Source: Xiphydria camelus (lineage: Eukaryota; Arthropoda; Insecta; Hymenoptera; Xiphydriidae). From it: a DNA stretch of 64,000 nucleotides. The stretch's first letter is position 1. Each line of letters opens with the position of its first letter. Positions 34,401 through 41,222 of this stretch are shown here, one piece after another. The position numbers and the translations under genes were made by a program. The notes under the pieces were generated by a model that did no database searches, was not told the DNA's origin, and saw only the letters and a list, made by a program, of their open reading frames with translations. The stretch is from NCBI GenBank assembly GCA_963678675.1, contig OY783194.1, positions 8,671,744-8,735,743 on the forward strand. The letters are read 5' to 3'.

Positions 34401-36779
34401 CTAGCATTATTAACTTATCTATCTGTCAGTCTCTGGTTGAAATGTATACTATTTACTAAACTATTGTACTGATTGCGAGGGATTTGCTGTTGTTCATTGA
34501 GGGGAGTTCCTTTTTCTGTTTCCAAAGATTTTCATCAGATCTTCAAGAAATTTACGTGGGACCATCCTGATGGCATACTCTTTTAAATAAAAACAGAATC
34601 ATCAAAATCGGTTCTGATTTGACGGAAATATGAAATAACACAATAAAAGAAAAAAAAGTGCATCGAATTGAGAACTTTCTCCTTTTTTGAAGTTGGTTAA
34701 AAACCAATACACTTAAGTCGAAGTTTCAAATAATTGTTGTTTACAAAAAAGGATACATAGTACGTATCGGTTAACTGGTTTCGAATAATCTGAATTCCGT
34801 ATATATGACATAATTTCAACCGCAGGTTGCCTCACTAATATTGAGCACTCATTAAATGACTTCACCTGCTTCAGGAAATGTTTCGACAACCCTCCGTGTT
34901 GAAACAACTGCTTCTCAATATTCGCCGGAATCGTGTAAAATCGATTTAAATGATTAGTACTGTGATTTGCTGGATTGTCCTCAGTCGTTCGAAAAATCTG
35001 GATAGGCTCTCCTTTTATTTGAATAGCTTCTACTGCAGTACTAAAATGTTTTACATTTCTCTGAGATATTCGTCTCAGAAAGTTACCTGTACAAAAGAAA
35101 TAATTATTACGATTTATTGCAATAAAGATAAATTTAGAAAAAGCACCTTACACAAAAAGCAAAGCAGAAAAAGTAGAGAAGAAATTTAAAAATCTACACA
35201 TGAATTTTCTCCAAATTTTTAAGATATTGAGGATCTGGCCAGATAAAAGAATCTGTCCTTCCTAAACATACTGGTTTTAATGCTACAAATTTTCAATAAC
35301 TTTGTATTTAATTTTCCCCTATTGAAGTTCTGCATCCTCAAATTATTATTCGTGGACAAAGTATCCCGAGATGTACGTAAAAAAACTGCGGTAGCCTAAT
35401 AAATTAGGTTTTACCACTCACGTAATATTCCTTCACCATATAATCTTTACACAAATATGTTAACCTTACATTTGTATTATTTTACTATCCTCTTTTATCA
35501 AATTGTCTAATTTGGAACTTGTTAATTTATCTCATCTCAAAATGATGATTTTTTTTGGGAGAAATGACGACTGAATAAATAAATCAATTTATCAAATACC
35601 TATGGTACAAATGTTCAAAGGTATCTAATTATTCTAAAAAAGGAAACAAACTGGAAAGAAATAAGATAATTGAAATAAAGAGAAAAATGTGCTAATTGTG
35701 TTAAAAAGCCATTCAAATTAAAGGAAGTATTTGGTTTTAAATGAATCAAACTCAAGTGCAAAGACAATAGCGATCAGGCAGATTGATGACTGCCTTTAGT
35801 ATGATCTTGAAAAAAAAACGCTTTAATTTAACGCTAAAACCGTTTGAGTTTTAAGTAAAGAAGTTCTTACTCAAACACGGGCATAAATGAAAGGATCATG
35901 GATCAAAATAGATTCCCTAGCAAAAAATTTTCCTTGGCCAAACTTCTGTGAAAAACTCTACTGAAAGTCTGCTATTTCTCTGCATATTATGTTCCAAGTC
36001 AAAGAGCTTGCAATGAAATGGAAGAGGAATTTTTAGATTAATTTGTAAGCTCTGCCAGTTCTGCGACCAGTTTTTGTAATGTTTTTGACTGAGCTGGTAA
36101 CGATTTTGGTAGGTGGTAGAAAATTTGGCAAGTTTTTATAGAATTTTCAGATTTTAAAAGATTTAGTACAGATGTCGATCAAACTTCTAGAGATCTTGGC
36201 AGAGATTTCAGCAGAACTAGAGCCTGCAAAGTAATCTAAAAATTACTTTTGGCATTTCTCTATGAGCTCTTAAAATTGGAGTAGCTGCAGAAAAATGCCA
36301 TAGTTGCAGTAGTTTTTCAGATTTGGCAAAGGAAAATTTTTGTTACGGTTTGAAAACCAGGTTTCATTGGTATAAGAATTTCAAAAATATTAAGAATATA
36401 CATTTTGTTATGTATTGTAGATCAAGTCTATCTTCTGAATAACTAGATTTTAAGTTGTTTCGATAGAATTTAACGAATTTTAAATTGAACATACCTACGC
36501 TGACTCGAGAAAAACTAATGTTAACCGAAAATGTTGATACGAGCACTTTAAATTCAGTAATGAAATAAATCGAAGAGGCGTGAAATTTGTTTCCTCAAAA
36601 TATTTTATCAATTTTATCCCGGTAATACATAATGGCAAAGTAATCTTAAGGAAATCGTTGGATTACGCAATAATGTTCAGCTTACGTTAGCCTGTAAAAA
36701 CCGCATGTGTTGCCTAAGCATAATATGAATTTAGTGACGAACATTAATTATAAATATACTCACACGGACTTAGAGCCAT
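13181..36779 (-). CDS. DAP3: DAP3, mitochondrial ribosomal protein mS29 (six exons)
   Basis: A GTP-binding protein of the small mitochondrial ribosomal subunit, also linked to apoptosis in animals. Coding exons on the minus strand are 36779-36764, 35086-34757, 25781-25689, 25612-25476, 25272-24925 and 13417-13181. Lengths are 16, 330, 93, 137, 348 and 237 nt, total 1,161 nt, giving 386 residues (human protein 398). All introns have GT/AG ends and all phases agree. The N-terminus is basic and Arg/Ser-rich ('NFLRRISQRNVKHFST'), as expected of a mitochondrial presequence. Walker A is 'GRHGSGKS', formed across the second/third exon boundary. A Walker B-like 'LLVAIDG' follows in exon 5. The C-terminus 'LDPFVPICVENYTEREFE' matches the family. 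No stop or frameshift is seen, so the gene is probably functional. Introns 2 (8,975 bp) and 5 (11,507 bp) are filled with transposons. Confidence 0.92.
13592..14844. mobile_element. Palindromic MITE, 1,253 bp, TA-flanked
   Basis: The ends are 'cagggtgatccagg' (13592) and 'cctagaccaccctg' (14844), with TA on both sides. The arms pair over about 550 bp around an AT-rich centre near 14140. The right arm is split by the TTAA-flanked insert at 14695-14826; removing it restores the arm. Confidence 0.88.
14695..14826. mobile_element. TTAA-flanked MITE, 132 bp, nested
   Basis: It is bounded by TTAA at 14691-14694 and 14827-14830, with ends 'cccctt...aaaggg'. The empty site is visible in the left arm of the host palindrome. 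The TTAA target suggests a piggyBac-type source. It holds two 'atgtggttcca' repeats. Confidence 0.82.
14847..15420. other. Intronic sequence, nothing recognised
   Basis: Part of DAP3 intron 5. One 83-codon ORF at 14936-15187 resembles no family and has no exon signals I trust. Confidence 0.45.
15421..16135. repeat. About 47-bp direct repeats bracketing a LINE 3' fragment
   Basis: 'gaacactgtccaataactaa' and following bases up to 'gacagtttttt' occur at about 15429-15467 and again at 16096-16135. A reverse-complement trace ('ccagttattggacacc') is at 15691. The direct copies flank the retrotransposon-like piece at 15720-16003. Confidence 0.75.
15720..16003 (+). mobile_element. Non-LTR retrotransposon 3' end with (TCTA)n tail
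   Basis: A short frame ends 'KEKYAWKELWNAGMGGTL' with a stop, followed by about 80 bp and an 'aataaactatctacc' region that runs into TCTA microsatellite repeats (about 15978-16001). Tails of this kind are common on insect LINEs. The clade is not resolved. Confidence 0.5.
16739..17970. mobile_element. TTAA-flanked MITE, middle layer
   Basis: TTAA at 16735-16738 and 17971-17974; ends 'cacgttccgtgccgg' and complement of 'cactttccgttcagg'. It inserted in the outer MITE and was later hit by the TA-flanked element at 16903-17783. Confidence 0.75.
16903..17783. mobile_element. TA-flanked MITE, inner layer, 881 bp
   Basis: Inverted ends 'gggtaaagtggggtgatgtg' (16903) and complement (to 17783) are flanked by TA at 16901-16902 and 17784-17785. 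Internal copies of 'ggggtgatgtgaac' recur at about 17283 and, inverted, at about 17563. Confidence 0.85.
18180..18830. other. Intronic sequence with T/G homopolymers
   Basis: No gene recognised. A T run followed by about 12 G lies at about 18398-18416. Confidence 0.5.
18836..18918. mobile_element. Short TTAA-flanked MITE, 83 bp
   Basis: TTAA at 18832-18835 and 18919-18922; inverted ends 'ccctccgttggtaaggtg' and 'caccttactaacacaggg'. Confidence 0.75.
19057..19222. repeat. Inverted repeat, about 55-bp arms
   Basis: 'tcgaagtgcaacaagtcc' in the left arm pairs with 'ggacttgttgcactttgg' in the right arm. It looks like a small MITE, but I could not fix its ends. Confidence 0.6.
19459..20110. mobile_element. 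Fold-back element with about 310-bp arms
   Basis: The two arms are near-perfect complements around a centre at about 19780, where 'ggaattcataatgtgaattcc' lies. No clear terminal duplication was found. A piece of the central sequence is repeated at about 19018. Confidence 0.8.
20111..20633. other. Intronic sequence, no gene recognised
   Basis: ORFs here (for example 20431-20676) show no family features or splice context. Confidence 0.4.
21288..21360 (+). other. tRNA-like segment in left arm (degenerate)
   Basis: A 73-bp match to the right-arm copy; the B box is decayed ('tgttttcgattctt'). Confidence 0.45.
21568..21638. repeat. Two tandem copies of a palindrome-bearing unit
   Basis: 'cggaatattccgcg' followed by a 'ccgcgactgtctg'-type tail occurs twice, about 41 bp apart, in the loop of the nested fold-back. 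Confidence 0.8.
21929..22001 (-). other. tRNA-like segment in right arm
   Basis: The minus-strand 73-nt sequence has a B-box-like 'gggttcgattc' near its 3' end and an A-box-like 'tggcgcagtag' near its 5' end, at tRNA-like spacing. I cannot form a convincing acceptor stem, so it is better called a tRNA-derived (SINE-like) piece than a tRNA gene. Confidence 0.45.
23161..23430. mobile_element. Short MITE with about 34-bp inverted repeats
   Basis: 'attctgtacctcagaaccag' on the left pairs with 'ctggttctgaggtacagaat' on the right. Both ends are next to TA-containing sequence (cttaatt / aattag). Confidence 0.7.
23797..23960 (+). pseudogene. THAP zinc-finger domain fragment, frameshifted
   Basis: 'YCIKGCSNTPDR' provides the first Cys pair and 'VKFYSFPT' the family's Phe-Pro motif. 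After a frameshift near 23920 the frame continues with 'KRVKWINAVK', the conserved Trp region. The final Cys-x2-His is missing because the sequence breaks off. THAP domains occur in P-element-type transposases and host DNA-binding proteins. Confidence 0.7.
24012..24530. mobile_element. Palindromic MITE, copy 1 of a family seen twice
   Basis: The ends 'cagtaagttaagtaagagcg' and complement flank arms of about 200 bp. The same family recurs at about 31575-32113. Confidence 0.8.
24531..24780 (-). pseudogene. ORF fragment resembling SWIM-type TE proteins
   Basis: The minus-strand frame begins at 24780 and contains 'NNVRGRKLFESGNVLNTIE'. This resembles a segment upstream of SWIM zinc fingers in some animal TE-encoded proteins. 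The frame enters the nested MITE at 24530 and stops. The assignment is weak. Confidence 0.3.
24925..25272 (-). CDS. DAP3: DAP3 exon 5
   Basis: 116 codons, phase 0 at both ends; acceptor 'tttctccag', donor 'gtaaat'. It encodes 'YTWSQREST', 'HGVNRIKYA' and the hydrophobic strand 'LLVAIDGYNS' that ends in the Walker B-type Asp, then the conserved 'FIAPERISLMEAF'. Confidence 0.93.
25476..25612 (-). CDS. DAP3: DAP3 exon 4
   Basis: 137 nt; acceptor 'ttcttcttcag', donor 'gtaagt'. It encodes 'FDLPLDAAAWLVHFKTQN', matching the family's conserved region after the Walker A exon. Confidence 0.92.
25689..25781 (-). CDS. DAP3: DAP3 exon 3 (Walker A)
   Basis: 93 nt. It begins 'at' and completes the Tyr codon started by exon 2, then encodes 'GRHGSGKSITLAHLVHFG', the P-loop and following helix. 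The acceptor is 'aagatcag'; the donor is 'gtatga'. The alternative AG 5 bp upstream would break the frame. Confidence 0.9.
25830..26685. other. Intronic sequence, no gene recognised
   Basis: AT-rich part of DAP3 intron 2 with no supported ORF, exon or element end. Confidence 0.45.
26689..26790. repeat. About 100-bp direct repeat, copy 1
   Basis: 'cttgagattgaggttataaa' and about 80 further bases, up to 'taacctaccgatttgctacc', recur nearly identically at 32424-32525. The pair brackets the Tc5-like element and neighbours. Confidence 0.9.
27468..27694. mobile_element. Short palindromic MITE
   Basis: The inverted arms 'cacggattctgaacata' and complement lie around 27483 and 27660, with 'ccggatgtaca' beyond. 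No clear duplication could be assigned. Confidence 0.6.
28734..30444 (+). pseudogene. Tc5-like transposase with an intron, decayed
   Basis: Colinear with the copy at 8938-10551: acidic start ('MKVNPLNVIRLLLLTFEG'), HTH ('SARQLRRWAHQINQGGT'), Asp motifs 'NADQSGF', 'LLLIDSWTGH' and 'TGKIQPLDVFGF', and a C-terminal Cys/His cluster ('CEIEGCTEVAIVRCSWC'). A 105-nt intron (29784-29888, GT...CAG) falls inside a codon; removing it gives an uninterrupted match to the other copy, which lacks it. Damage: a frameshift in an A-rich run near 29070-29080, an in-frame stop at 29357-29359 and a frameshift near 30157. The element is not autonomous. Confidence 0.87.
29784..29888 (+). other. Intron within Tc5-like transposase
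   Basis: Donor 'gtatta', acceptor 'ttcttacag'; the codon for the Asp after 'SGKLTS' is restored across the junction. Confidence 0.8.
31575..32113. mobile_element. Palindromic MITE, copy 2 of the family at 24012
   Basis: The ends 'gttaagtaagagcgtgtac' and the complement near 32095 pair. The internal sequence matches the first copy, including 'cttggcatctccgaggcata'. Confidence 0.8.
32424..32525. repeat. About 100-bp direct repeat, copy 2
   Basis: Near-identical to 26689-26790 in the same orientation. Confidence 0.9.
32810..33479. mobile_element. TTAA-flanked MITE, 670 bp
   Basis: TTAA at 32806-32809 and 33480-33483 with ends 'agtagtatggtcac' and complement. It contains a poly(G) tract at about 33043 and a perfect palindrome at 33213-33246. 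Confidence 0.78.
33213..33246. repeat. Perfect 34-bp palindrome
   Basis: 'ccacgatacactcaaac' is followed directly by its exact complement, with no loop. It could be a recent MITE end-to-end joint or a protein-binding site. Confidence 0.95.
33812..34235. mobile_element. Palindromic MITE, about 190-bp arms
   Basis: The arms share 'taggcatctat' and 'atcagatgt' blocks in inverse order around a centre near 34015, and both inner ends carry 'gccgcatgt'. Exact ends are uncertain. Confidence 0.65.
34757..35086 (-). CDS. DAP3: DAP3 exon 2
   Basis: 330 nt; acceptor 'ttttgtacag', donor 'gtatcc'. It encodes the presequence, 'FRTTEDNPANHS', 'QLFQHGGLSKHFLKQVKSFN' and 'DYSKPVNRYVLY' leading into the P-loop of exon 3. 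Confidence 0.92.
35087..36763 (-). other. DAP3 intron 1, nothing else recognised
   Basis: AT-rich, no long ORF or clear inverted repeat. Repetitive phrases such as 'ctgccag...ctgcga' around 36050-36300 suggest an old decayed repeat. Confidence 0.5.
36764..36779 (-). CDS. DAP3: DAP3 exon 1, 16 coding nucleotides
   Basis: ATG at 36779-36777, four further codons and one base, then a strong GTGAGT donor. The phase matches exon 2 exactly and brings the coding sum to a multiple of three. It was chosen because no in-frame ATG precedes the presequence in exon 2. It is the least certain exon. Confidence 0.65.
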
Positions 36780-37320
36780 TATAATTTTGTTGGCTGTTAA
36801 ATATATGTGCGATAACTTGTTGAAAACAGTTACTTTTACTGTGAAACCACTACTTGCAGGTTATGACGCCTACAATTCAATTCAGTACCTAGTTTACAAT
36901 CGAATGTTTGATTGTGTACCACTTGACGTTAAACTCTGTTTTTGGCCCTACATGCTAGGGACTTTCAGTACAACAGCGTTACCAATGGCAGTAAACCACT
37001 GTTGCCTGTGTGACGCTGCTTCTCGTGGCCGCGAAGTTTGAATCCTTCTTCGACTTAGATGGGAGCTCGTTCAACAAAGAGACTCGATTTTCGTTGATAC
37101 TTCTTTATTTCGATCCTTACTAATGCCGTAGCACAGCGCGAATGATCTTCCTCCCTCGCCTTCGTTCCTAAGTGTTTGTTTATGTCTAGGATCTCGAGAT
37201 TGGAATTCGAACTGTACCGCGGGAGTGGGATACGGCGCAGGAGTGGGGAGAGAGACTCAACACCTGCCAAGCCGGCAGTCCTCGTCGAATTCAGAGGGCA
37301 GGTCCGGGCCCGTGGAGCGC
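36780..37320. promoter_or_regulatory. Probable DAP3 promoter region
   Basis: Sequence 5' of the predicted DAP3 start; less AT-rich than the intron. No TATA box or initiator was recognised with confidence. Confidence 0.3.
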
Positions 37321-37322
37321 TA

Positions 37323-37469
37323 AAGGCCATCACACGTGAAAAAACGTAAGCAGTAACAGTAAGGATTGACCAATCAGAAAGCCTGTTTAAACATAATTCC
37401 GTAAGAATGATATTTCTGATTGGTCAATCCTTACTGTTACTGCTTACGTTTTTTCACGTGTGATGGCCT
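37323..37469. mobile_element. Palindromic MITE, about 52-bp arms
   Basis: 'aaggccatcacacgtgaaaa' on the left pairs with 'ttttcacgtgtgatggcctt' on the right. It directly abuts the left end of Harbinger copy 1. Confidence 0.8.
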
Positions 37470-37608
37470 TAAGGCCCGTATTCATAGTCGAACCTCAAGG
37501 GATGAGGGCCCCTTGAGGGATGCTTATGCATTTCATAGTTAATTTTTCCGCACTTGAGGATCCCCGAAAGCGCCCTCAACTCAAGGGTAGCCTGTAGGGA
37601 AGCTGCAC

Positions 37609-37822
37609 TGTGGCGGCCCGCCACCAGATGGCGCTGCCTTTCTCACTAGTGGTCGAACACGAGTACGTTTCTACATAAGACCGAAGCTGTTCGACAACCA
37701 CGGAGGACAGAGCACACAGAGCGTCTAAGGCAGGAGTCGGCCTAGCCTTACTGACGAGTCCACAGGCCGACTCCGGGACGAAACGCTCCGCCGATAACAT
37801 GGCGATCGCTCTTTTCGCCAAA
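37609..37822 (+). repeat. TRIM left LTR
   Basis: Begins 'tgtggcggcccgccacc', ends 'cttttcgccaaa'; same length and sequence as the right LTR. Confidence 0.88.
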
Positions 37823-38049
37823 GTGGTGACCCCGACGTGATGCAGCGGAGAAGATCATCATTCCTGCAGCATACCTTCTGGACCAAGGAACTCCCATGAT
37901 AGGACACCTTCATCCGGAAGCAGAGCCAACCACTCGCACACGGCCACGACGCTCTCAGCCAGCACCAGCCACACCAGCGCTCACGCACACGGCCACGACG
38001 CTCACAGCACCAGCCACACACACACGGCCACGACGCCCCAGAGCACCAG

Positions 38050-38240
38050 CCATGCCAGCGCACACACACACGGCCATGCTAGACCCACGCAGGCAGCAGC
38101 CACAGCACCAGCGCTCACACACAAGGCCATGCTAGACCCACGCAGGCAGCAGCCCCAGACCAGCGCACGCACACACACGGCCATGCTGGACCCACGCAGG
38201 CAGCAGCCGCATCATCACACACACACACACACACACACAG
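38050..38240. repeat. Minisatellite inside the TRIM
   Basis: Three units share 'ggccatgct(a/g)gacccacgcaggcagcagcc'-type sequence and end in a (CA)n run. Similar 'cacacggccacgacg' units precede them. Confidence 0.85.
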
Positions 38241-38394
38241 GATCGATCTCTCACACGCTGCGACGAACACCGGCGGAATTTCCAACTCACGATGTCCCAG
38301 TCACATAGAACCACGCTACACAGCCATCGCCACGCACACCACCATCTTCCACATCGTTACGCCTGCCTCCAGCAGCCGTCACTGGGGGGAGTAC

Positions 38395-38608
38395 TGTGGC
38401 GGCCCGCCACCAGATGGCGCTGCCTTTCTCACTAGTGGTCGAACACGAGTACGTTTCTACATAAGACCGAAGCTGTTCGACAACCACGGAGGACAGAGCA
38501 CACAGAGCGTCTAAGGCAGGAGTCGGCCTAGCCTTACTGACGAGTCCACAGGCCGACTCCGGGACGAAACGCTCCGCCGATAACATGGCGATCGCTCTTT
38601 TCGCCAAA
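38395..38608 (+). repeat. TRIM right LTR
   Basis: Follows the purine tract; followed by the GCAC duplication. Confidence 0.88.
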
Positions 38609-38619
38609 GCACCTTGATT

Positions 38620-39048
38620 AGTGGCGCCATCGGTAGAGATTCCCTGCAATTGAATCAAATTCCTGGATTGCTTCTTGGCGATAATGGATATGCTTGCAAG
38701 AATTATTTACTTACACCGATATTAAATCCGAATACAAATCCAGAAGAAGGTATAACGAAGCTCGAAGCTCATATGAGAACTAGAAACGCAGTCGAAAGGT
38801 TATTTGGCAAGTGGAAACGTATATTTCCCTGTCTCCATAGTGGGTTAAGAACAAAATTAAGAACCTCAACAGCAATTATTTGCGCAACAGCTATTTTGTA
38901 TAATATTAGGATTCGCTATAATCAAGACTTTGAATTTGATAATGATGACGATATAAATGACTGTGAAGTTCCAATAGAAAATATTCAATTTAATGACGCT
39001 GCGGGGCTAGCATTTCGCACAGCTATCATTGAAGCACACTTTCGTTAA
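38620..39048 (+). pseudogene. Harbinger copy 1 transposase, exon 3 only
   Basis: Matches exon 3 of the intact gene at 54505-55005 from 'LNQIPGLLLGDNGYACKN' to the C-terminus 'EAHFR'. Exons 1 and 2 and the first two catalytic Asp are gone. A small change alters 'NAERRYNEAHIRTRN' to a shifted version, while the family's catalytic Glu motif ('VERLFGKWKR') remains. Confidence 0.88.
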
Positions 39049-39385
39049 CTTGTATATAAAATCAATATTCAATTGCATATTACCAGGTAATAAGTATATA
39101 TTCAATAAATTTGTTTAACATTAGTTTAACTTGGATATATAAACCACGATATATAATTATACTAAAAGTATTAATAGGATAAAATAATGTAAAGCAATTT
39201 ATGTATTTAATATGTATTTATTAAACATCTCAATAAAAGAAAATAGTTAATAATTAATTTTTATATTCTTCTGCTATTTTGAATTATTATACTATTAGTA
39301 ATAGTGTATCTATTTGGTATGTACTTATAAAGAATCTCAATAAAAAAAAAACATCAAACTATATTTTGTTATTATAAAACTTTTA
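39049..39385. other. AT-rich spacer inside Harbinger copy 1
   Basis: Lies between the convergent 3' ends of the transposase and MYB-like pseudogenes. Matches the equivalent spacer of copy 2 in part (61010-61190). Confidence 0.6.
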
Positions 39386-40173
39386 TTAGAAATAACGTTC
39401 TTCAGTCTTTAATTGAGCTTCAGCATGTTGAAGTCTTAATATTGCTAGCTTAGCTTCAGCGTCTGCAGCAATTATTCGTTTTTCATGCAATTCCTTCTGT
39501 TGTACAATAGAATCCTGTATTTTTTTAATCCGTAACGTTCTTTCCTTTAGAGGATTTAGATCCCAATCACGATTTGAGTATTTGGACGATCTCGTTGTCC
39601 CAATCTCTAATCTTCGTCTCTGGTTTTGGAAGTTCATTTCTTAAATCTATTTCTTCCTCACCACCAGACGAAATTTTGCCTTCATCAGCTTCCTCAGGAA
39701 GTATGTTATTCTGCTTCTCAAAAATAGCATTACTGTCCCACGAACATGGTAATTGTACGTCGACATGTGGCGCTACAGCGTCGACGAAATCGAGAACTGG
39801 ATCATTTATCATATTTGAAGAAGGTCCACCACCTGTTAATAATCTATTCTGCCTATCTGCAGTATTTTGCTTGCGTTTCCTACAATACATACATTATATT
39901 AATTCCATATTCTAGCTAAATGAACATCAATAATTGTTCTAGAGATGTCAATAAATATTTCGTACTTACCTCTGTTTAATGTTTTCCCAGCATTTACGAA
40001 GCTGTTTAACGGTTCTTGTAGAAAGCCCTTGACTGTTAAACGCTGTTGTTATTTTATCCCAGATTATATATTTTTCTTTACTTGTTATGGCGTCAGTCTT
40101 CTTATTTTCAATAAATCAGTGTGTTGTGATACTGTACGAGCAACAGTTTTTCTCGTTCGCTGTATAATGTTTT
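39386..40173 (-). pseudogene. Harbinger copy 1 MYB-like gene, decayed
   Basis: The same two-exon gene as 61546-62338, but its start codon reads ATA, exon 1 has a small deletion after 'LLLVQ', and exon 2 has frameshifts near 39600. Conserved parts include 'MYCRKRKQNTADRQN' and the Lys/Glu/Ala-rich C-terminal helix. Confidence 0.82.
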
Positions 40174-40337
40174 ACCCTCTATTATATTTTAGCACTGTCT
40201 TCTGGCGCTCTCTCTCTCTTGCTGGTATTTTAATCCTATGCAAACCTATGACTACCAAATTCTCTAGAAATCAGACCCTCGAGTAAGTATTCGTCTATGA
40301 AATGCACGGTTACCTGAGGGCGCCTCAGGCACTCATT

Positions 40338-40655
40338 TGTGGAGCCTGCGCGCACGCGTGGAAACAGAGACGCCAATTGGCTGGAACGTCTACTCGATTG
40401 CGCGGGATCCCACAAATCAGCGATGTAACGCGAAGGAAGGATTGTTCGCGGTTACACGTTGTTGTACCGATAAATTATTTCTTTATTTCACACTATACAT
40501 TCGACCACCCGAGTTACTTCGGAGCGTCTACTCTGGACGATGGACTGCAGGCAAGTGAGAGCGAAAGACTCTCCTCGACTCGCTACGTGCGAGCGTCTCC
40601 TTGTCCAGGCACGCTGTCCGCTGGCTACGAGAGGTGGCGCTACTGCTCCGCTACA
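40338..40655 (-). repeat. gypsy 3' LTR
   Basis: 318 bp; preceded by CATT on the plus strand and followed by a run of about 13 C. On the coding strand that run acts as the G-rich tract before the LTR. Confidence 0.92.
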
Positions 40656-40679
40656 TCCCTCCCCCCCCCCCCCAGTGAC

Positions 40680-40918
40680 TCGGTTCGAGTCGCGAAACTG
40701 ACTTTTCTGGGGCCCGAGTATGTCCTAAGAATGCCCGAACCTGGAATGAGAGTTGATGGAGTGCGTCTTACCGACTGGCTCGTCGAAGACGTCGGTACTG
40801 CTTGTTTTACGGAGGCTGGTGTCTCTGTTGGTACTTCTTCAAAAAAGGCAGGTTTAAGCCTCTCTATTGATATTGTGGTTGGTGCTCCGTTTTGGTTTAT
40901 CTTGAAAACTCTGTCTGT
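40680..40918 (-). pseudogene. gypsy pol C-terminal tail, separated by insertion
   Basis: The minus-strand frame includes 'ISIERLKPAFFEEV', typical of the region after integrase in insect gypsy elements, and a Thr/Ser/Arg-rich tail. It begins at the TA duplication of the CACTA-like element. Its frame is continuous with the integrase at 48815 when the insert is discounted. Confidence 0.8.
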
Positions 40919-41222
40919 TACCCAGTTAGCACCAAGTTCAGAAAGACTTCAGAAAGAATTCATTTTTCAGACTTCAATGTGACTTCAAAATTATGAATCC
41001 AAAGTGTAGTCTTTTATCTGACCAGGTAGCTCCAAATTCAGAAAGACTTCTTAAAAGATTCATTTTCCAGACTTCAATATAACTTCAAAATTATGAATCC
41101 AAAGAGTACTCTTTCATCTGACTTCTAGCGACCTTCTTTTTCAAGACTACTTGGAGAAATTAACCGAAGCAAATAACCTAAAATGTATATTTCATAAACA
41201 TATAATAATTTGACTTATCAAG

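Larger units (their letters stand above)
37609..38608 (+). mobile_element. TRIM-like LTR retrotransposon, exactly 1,000 bp
   Basis: Two 214-bp LTRs (37609-37822 and 38395-38608) appear identical and are flanked by GCAC at 37605-37608 and 38609-38612. A primer-binding-like site 'tggtgaccccgacgtg' starts at 37824, and a purine-rich 'actggggggagtac' precedes the right LTR. There is no protein; the interior is a CA- and CCACG-rich minisatellite. Identical LTRs imply a recent insertion. Confidence 0.88.

Noticed and set aside
36787..37041. Plus-strand gene divergent from DAP3
   Set aside because: 84 codons with no family signal or splice context; it overlaps the likely DAP3 promoter.
37896..38135. 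Thr/Pro/Arg-rich plus-strand ORF
   Set aside because: Product of the TRIM minisatellite, not conserved coding sequence.
40302..40982. 226-residue plus-strand ORF
   Set aside because: It reads through the gypsy LTR and antisense to the pol tail; the same LTR reading recurs at 52867.
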